Assembly (NCBI RefSeq): GCF_001894825.1
Contig: NZ_BCWY01000014.1
Coordinates: forward strand, 62,001-126,000
Direction: 5' to 3'
Length of the DNA stretch: 64,000 bases
Source of the DNA: Rhodococcus jostii NBRC 16295
GTDB taxonomy: Bacteria > Actinomycetota > Actinomycetes > Mycobacteriales > Mycobacteriaceae
The notes beneath the pieces were generated by a model. The model searched no databases and had not been told where the DNA came from. It saw only the letters and a program-made list of their open reading frames with translations. A program made the position numbers and the translations under genes. Of this stretch, positions 59,805 to 64,000 are shown piece by piece (position 1 is the first letter of the stretch; the number at the start of each line of letters is the position of its first letter).

Positions 59805-60766
59805 CGTCCCGCCTGATCGATATCTCGCCGGACGCGTACGAGCCGCACCCCATCCACTCCGACGAGCGGACCTGGACCGAGACGAACTGCTACCTCGATC
59901 TGTGGGTGGAGATCCTCCACTCGCTCGGGCTGGATCCGGTTCCTGCCGCCGCGTGCGCGTTCGGCGCCAGGTTCGACGGAGCGCAGTGGACGTTCCTGAA
60001 GTTCAAGACCGAGGATCTGTTCGCGCTGTACGGGATCGACGTGGGGGAGATGAACGTCTGGCGCCGGGTTCTCGACCACGTCGAGGACAACCTCGCGGCA
60101 GGAATGCTGTCGACCGTCGAGGTGGATGCGCACTGGCTCCCGGACACGGTGGGCACCGGCTACCACGAGACCCATACCAAGACCACGATCGTCGCGAACC
60201 GCATCGACAGGGACGCCGGTGTGCTCGAGTACTTCCACAACAGCGGCTATCACCGGTTGACCGGCGACGACTTTCGCGGGTTGTTCGGACTCGGCGACGC
60301 CGGACCGGCGCCGTTCACGCCCTACGTGGAGCAGGTCCGGTTCGACGGGGATCCCGGATTCCGGGTGGACCGCTTCGATTCGGTGCTGCGGCATCATCTC
60401 GCCACGCGACCGGACGGAAATCCGGTGCGCGCTCTCGGCGAGCGGGTGGTCGCCGACGTGCCCTGGATCCGCGACGCCGGTATCGAGACGTTCCACCTGT
60501 GGACGTTCGGCGTGTTGCGGCAGTGCGGGGCCACGGCGGAACTGGCCGCCGACGTCTGCGAGTACCTCGAGCGCAACGGATTCGCGGGAGCCGGTGCGTA
60601 CGCGCCGGGTTTCCGGGCGGTGGCGCAGGGAGCGAAGAGCGTCCAGTTCCAGATGGCGCGGGCGGCCCGCGGACGTACCGTCGACCCGTCGGCGCAGCTC
60701 GACGGAATGGCCGAGGCGTGGGAACGGTCGGTGGACGGCGTGGCGCGCGCAGTCGGACGCGCGTAG
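59801..60766 (+). CDS. DUF1839 family protein
   Basis: A 321-residue protein I recognise as DUF1839, a family known mainly as a neighbour of amino acid:[carrier protein] ligases. Conserved-looking parts are the N-terminal ERTWTETNCYLDLWVEILHS, QWTFLKFKTEDLFALYG, ETHTKTTIVAN, and FHNSGYHRL, with several Cys, His and Glu that could form an active site. A role in transferring or releasing the aminoacyl group from the carrier is plausible but unproven. The GTG at 59801 overlaps the ligase stop. Confidence 0.82.
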   Translation: MTSRLIDISPDAYEPHPIHSDERTWTETNCYLDLWVEILHSLGLDPVPAAACAFGARFDGAQWTFLKFKTEDLFALYGIDVGEMNVWRRVLDHVEDNLAAGMLSTVEVDAHWLPDTVGTGYHETHTKTTIVANRIDRDAGVLEYFHNSGYHRLTGDDFRGLFGLGDAGPAPFTPYVEQVRFDGDPGFRVDRFDSVLRHHLATRPDGNPVRALGERVVADVPWIRDAGIETFHLWTFGVLRQCGATAELAADVCEYLERNGFAGAGAYAPGFRAVAQGAKSVQFQMARAARGRTVDPSAQLDGMAEAWERSVDGVARAVGRA

Positions 60767-63231
60767 TGGATCTTCTCGCCGACGCTCGGTGGCGGTGCGC
60801 GGCAACGGAACCCGGATCGGTCACCGAGCCGTCGGAGTTGGCGGGCGCGGCGGGTCCTTGGTATCCGGCGGAGGTGCCGGGCACCGCGGCGGGTGCCGTC
60901 CGGGCGGCCGACGGCGCGACGGCGGCGCGCGCGGTGAACACCGACGCGGTGGACTGGTGGTTCGTCACCGAGGTGCCGGGCGCCGGCCCGGGACCGTGGC
61001 GGCTCGAATTCGACGGTCTCGCCTCGCCCGCCGAGGTGTGGGTCGGTGACGATCGCGTGCTGTCGTCGGAGTCGATGTTCGTGCCGGCCTCGGTCGAACT
61101 CGCTTGTCTGCCCGGCACGGTGACGCTGGCGATCCGATTCCTCTCGCTCGACGCCGCCCTCCGCCGCCGCAGACCGCGCGGACGCTGGCGGTCTTCGCTG
61201 GTGAGCGCGCAGGGGTTGCGCTGGATGCGCACCAGCCTGCTCGGCCGCGCGTCGGTGTACGGCCGGGTGCCGGCGCCCGTCGGGCCGTGGCGGCCGGTAC
61301 GACTGCACGACGGCGGCGCGCCCCTGGTGTCGGACCGGCACGTGGTCACGACCGTGGACGACGGGACCGGGGTACTGGACCTCTCCGTGCGCGTGCATCA
61401 CGGTGGCGGGCCCGTAGCCGTGGTCCGGCTCGGCGACCTCGCCGTGCAGGCGACCGTCGTCGACACCGAGGCCACCGTGCGCGAAGTGCGCGCACACATC
61501 CGCGTCCCCGACGTCCGGTTGTGGTGGCCCCACACCCACGGCGTCCCGGCGACGTATCCGCTGAGCATCGTCCTGGGCGAGCACGCCGTCGACCTCGGTG
61601 CGGTCGGATTCCGCACCGTGCGCGCGGCCCGCGGCGACGGCGGGTTCCGGCTGTCCGTCAACGGGGTCGACGTGTACTGCCGCGGCGCCGTATGGACCCC
61701 GGTCGATCCGATCGGGCTGGGTGGCCGGTCGCAGAAGCGGGAGACTCTCGAGCGGGTGGTCGAGGCCGGACTCAACATGGTCCGGGTACCTGGCACGTTG
61801 CTGTACGAGGACGCCGCGTTCTGGGACGACTGTGCCGAACTCGGTGTCATGGTGTGGCAGGACGCGATGCTGTCGACGTTCGACCCGCCGGACGACGAGC
61901 CGTTTCTGGACCTCCTGACCGCCGAGATCGAGGCCGTGCTCCGGCCGCTGTCCGGCAACCCGGCGCTCACCGTGTTCAGCGGGGGAAGCGAGACGGAACA
62001 GCAACCGGCGCTGCTCGGGTTGCCGTCGCCGCACCTGGCGGCGGTGCACGACGTGATTCCCGCGGCGGTCGCGGAGACCGCACCCGGGGTGGTGCCGGTG
62101 TCCTCGTCACCGTCCGCACCGCCGGGCAGCGGCGCGCTCGCGACCCATGTCGGGACCGGTGTCGCCCACTACTTCGGCATCGGCGGCTACCGGCTTCCCC
62201 TGTCCGACGTCCGGCAGGCCGGGGTGCGGTTTGCCGCCGAGTGCCTGGCGTTCTCGATCCCCCCGTCGAACTCGGTGATCGAAGCCGAGTTCGGTAGCCT
62301 CGCGGCCGCCGGTCACCATCCCCGCTGGAAGGCGGCGGTGCCGAGGGACAATGGGGCGTCGTGGGACTTCGAGGACGTCCGCGACCACTATGTGCGGACG
62401 CTGTTCGGTGGGGAGCCGTCGACGGTCCGCTGGAGCGACCCCGAGCGGTATCTCGCCCTCGGCCGGGCCGCGATCTGCGAGGCCTTCGCGGCGACTCTCG
62501 GCTATTGGCGCCGGCCCGGGTCGGGATGCGACGGGGCGCTGGTGCTGTCGCTGCGTGACCTCGAACCCGGCGCCGGGTGGGGGCTGCTCGACTCCGACGG
62601 CAGGCCGAAGGCGCCGTGGTTCGTGATGCGGCGGCTCTCGCAGCCGGTGGCGGTGCTGCTCGCCGAGGACGGGATGGACGGACTGCGGATCGACGCGGTC
62701 AACGACACCGACCGCCCGGTGGCAGGGGAGTTGCGGGTGCAGGTCCACACCCGGACGGGAACCCGGGCGTTCGACGTCTCCGAGCCGGTGACGGTGGCCG
62801 CGCACGCCGCCCGCCGGTGGTCGCTCGACACGCTGCTCGGGCGGTTCACCGACGCCACGCACGTCCACCGTTTCGGCCCCCGCGGATACGAGAGTGTGAC
62901 CGTCACGTTGTCGGGCGAGGACGTCGTCGCCGAGGCCGTCCACCTCGTCGGCGGCCCGGCACGTCCGCTCGAACGCACCGTGGGACTGACGGCGGCCGCG
63001 CGGCAGACGGCGTCCGGAGATTGGGTGGTCGACGTCGGGACCGAGGGCGCTGCGCAGTACGTCCACCTCGAACTCGGCGGCTTCGAACCGGCCGACTCCT
63101 GGTTTCATCTGCCACCCGGTGGCACCCGGATCGTGCCGGTGCGCAGGACCGGGACCGCGGATACGGTGACGGGGCACGTGGGGGCGCTGAACTCGATCGC
63201 CGTCGCCCGGGTCGCACCCGCCTCCGCCTGA
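60766..63231 (+). CDS. GH2-family glycosidase, beta-mannosidase-like
   Basis: An 821-residue protein with the domain order of GH2 beta-mannosidases: sugar-binding jelly roll (about 1-170, with [20 protein letters not shown]), an Ig-like domain, a TIM barrel (from about 290, [14 protein letters not shown], then [20 protein letters not shown]) and C-terminal beta domains. The probable acid/base is Glu in [10 protein letters not shown] and the nucleophile Glu in [13 protein letters not shown]; both sites deviate from the usual WCGNNE and SEFG, so activity is uncertain. There is no signal peptide. The GTG at 60766 overlaps the DUF1839 stop by one base (TAGTG), making it the last gene of the operon. 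Confidence 0.82.
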   Translation: MDLLADARWRCAATEPGSVTEPSELAGAAGPWYPAEVPGTAAGAVRAADGATAARAVNTDAVDWWFVTEVPGAGPGPWRLEFDGLASPAEVWVGDDRVLSSESMFVPASVELACLPGTVTLAIRFLSLDAALRRRRPRGRWRSSLVSAQGLRWMRTSLLGRASVYGRVPAPVGPWRPVRLHDGGAPLVSDRHVVTTVDDGTGVLDLSVRVHHGGGPVAVVRLGDLAVQATVVDTEATVREVRAHIRVPDVRLWWPHTHGVPATYPLSIVLGEHAVDLGAVGFRTVRAARGDGGFRLSVNGVDVYCRGAVWTPVDPIGLGGRSQKRETLERVVEAGLNMVRVPGTLLYEDAAFWDDCAELGVMVWQDAMLSTFDPPDDEPFLDLLTAEIEAVLRPLSGNPALTVFSGGSETEQQPALLGLPSPHLAAVHDVIPAAVAETAPGVVPVSSSPSAPPGSGALATHVGTGVAHYFGIGGYRLPLSDVRQAGVRFAAECLAFSIPPSNSVIEAEFGSLAAAGHHPRWKAAVPRDNGASWDFEDVRDHYVRTLFGGEPSTVRWSDPERYLALGRAAICEAFAATLGYWRRPGSGCDGALVLSLRDLEPGAGWGLLDSDGRPKAPWFVMRRLSQPVAVLLAEDGMDGLRIDAVNDTDRPVAGELRVQVHTRTGTRAFDVSEPVTVAAHAARRWSLDTLLGRFTDATHVHRFGPRGYESVTVTLSGEDVVAEAVHLVGGPARPLERTVGLTAAARQTASGDWVVDVGTEGAAQYVHLELGGFEPADSWFHLPPGGTRIVPVRRTGTADTVTGHVGALNSIAVARVAPASA

Positions 63232-63350
63232 TCCGGACCCCGGTCCGTCCGTGTGCGATATCGACTAGGCTGGCTCAGTCCGCAACTGGCCGCCCGCCCC
63301 GGCCCGAGCTGTTCGCCGGCAGTTCGTCATCACTGCTCAGGAGTGCGTCG

Positions 63351-64000
63351 TTGTCTTCCCCGCTCATCGCTGCCGAGCCCTCGTCCGCAGACACCCCGCT
63401 CGCCGGTCTGGCGAAGATCGCGCTGGGCGACGGCGTCGTCGCGCAGGTGACCGAGGCACTCGGACGCCGTCACCTCGACGTCGTCGCTCCCGGACCGGCC
63501 CGGCCGTTCGTGGCCGCGGCCCTCGCCGAACGCACCCACCTGCTGCTGGTCACCGCGACCGGTCGTGAGGCCGACGACCTCACCGCCGAACTGCAGGAGA
63601 TGATCGGCGACGCCGTGGCGCAGTTCCCGTCCTGGGAGACGCTGCCGCACGAGCGGCTGTCGCCGACCGCCGACACGGTCGGTCGCCGCGTGGAAGTGCT
63701 CCGCCGACTGGCGCGGCCGGACGACCGCTCGTACGGCGCCCCGCTGCAGGTCATCGTCACCACGGTCCGCTCGCTGGTGCAGCCCATGGCCCCCGGCCTC
63801 GGGGAGATCGAGCCCGTCACGCTGCGCGTGGGTGTGGAGCACGACTTCGACGGGCTGATCCAGCGGCTCGTGGAGATGGCGTACACACGCGTCGACATGG
63901 TGGGCAAGCGCGGCGAGTTCGCCGTCCGCGGCGGCATTCTGGACCTGTTCTCACCGACCGCGGACCATCCCGTGCGCGTCGAGTTCTGGGGCGACGAGGT
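63351..64000 (+). CDS. mfd: Transcription-repair coupling factor Mfd, N-terminal part (runs off window)
   Basis: The first 216 residues of Mfd, the translocase that removes stalled RNA polymerase and recruits UvrA. The UvrB-like N-terminal domain is clear: [37 protein letters not shown], and [20 protein letters not shown] leading to [10 protein letters not shown]. The start is TTG at 63351 with CAGGAG eight bases upstream, unusual but well supported. A TAGGCT box at 63266-63271 may be its -10. The helicase domains lie beyond the window. Confidence 0.95.
   Translation, partial: MSSPLIAAEPSSADTPLAGLAKIALGDGVVAQVTEALGRRHLDVVAPGPARPFVAAALAERTHLLLVTATGREADDLTAELQEMIGDAVAQFPSWETLPHERLSPTADTVGRRVEVLRRLARPDDRSYGAPLQVIVTTVRSLVQPMAPGLGEIEPVTLRVGVEHDFDGLIQRLVEMAYTRVDMVGKRGEFAVRGGILDLFSPTADHPVRVEFWGDE

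Noticed and set aside
1..64000. CRISPR arrays, insertion sequences, prophage or integrase genes
   Set aside because: No regularly spaced repeats, transposase, integrase or phage structural genes were seen; the only tRNA shows no adjacent integrase or duplicated 3' end.

Overview
The window reads as chromosomal DNA of a Rhodococcus-type mycolic actinomycete (R. jostii/opacus-like; inferred, not searched). Codon use is high-GC throughout. GTG and TTG starts are common, and genes overlap by 1-4 nt. The housekeeping block (fatty-acyl-AMP ligase, pth, rplY, and later prs, glmU, tRNA-Gln, a TetR gene, mfd) matches the order I recall from mycobacteria, but here it is broken up by about 44 kb of catabolic and biosynthetic accessory modules.

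1-11.5 kb: a uronate/aldarate utilisation cluster. It has an IclR regulator, an enolase-superfamily dehydratase, a complete sugar ABC importer (binding protein, two permeases, ATPase), an alpha/beta hydrolase, a conserved unknown protein, a uronate dehydrogenase and a 5-dehydro-4-deoxyglucarate dehydratase. Three of its promoter regions carry a 16-bp palindrome of the type RTTC-N8-GAAC. 11.5-20 kb: prfC, a fatty-acyl-AMP ligase, pth, rplY, a GAF regulator, and a flavoprotein dehydrogenase behind a perfect match to the KstR (cholesterol regulon) consensus. 20-25.6 kb: a complete ergothioneine cluster, egtE divergent from egtABCD. 25.6-27.4 kb: two secreted proteins.

27.5-42.4 kb: a putative amine or amino-acid catabolic regulon. 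A flavin amine oxidase diverges from a 53-aa membrane peptide, an NCS1 permease and a frameshifted old-yellow-enzyme oxidoreductase. A second divergon carries an APC permease on one side and, on the other, an operon for an ADP-forming acyl-CoA synthetase, a dienoyl-CoA-reductase-like SDR, an aldehyde dehydrogenase, an acyl-CoA dehydrogenase and a ThDP decarboxylase; a TetR gene follows. Both divergent promoters carry two copies of one 20-bp palindrome, which ties the modules together. 42.4-49.8 kb: a P450/TetR operon with its own 20-bp palindrome, small unknown genes, DUF2461, prs, glmU, tRNA-Gln and a TetR gene.

49.8-63.2 kb is the most novel stretch. It holds a gamma-butyrolactone-receptor-like TetR, two tandem GyrI-like effector-binding proteins, an acyltransferase-like protein coupled to a ThiF-nitroreductase fusion, and a GAF-GGDEF-EAL protein. 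A tightly overlapping six-gene operon follows: phosphopantetheinyl transferase, carrier protein, acyl-CoA-dehydrogenase-like flavoprotein lacking the usual catalytic Glu, aminoacyl-tRNA-synthetase-like amino acid:[carrier protein] ligase, DUF1839 and a GH2 glycosidase. This looks like a self-contained aminoacyl-carrier-protein pathway with no product known to me. mfd begins at the right edge.

Two families of long intergenic hairpins occur twice each: one shared by the pth and prs 3' ends, the other between convergent genes near 27.4 and 42.4 kb.
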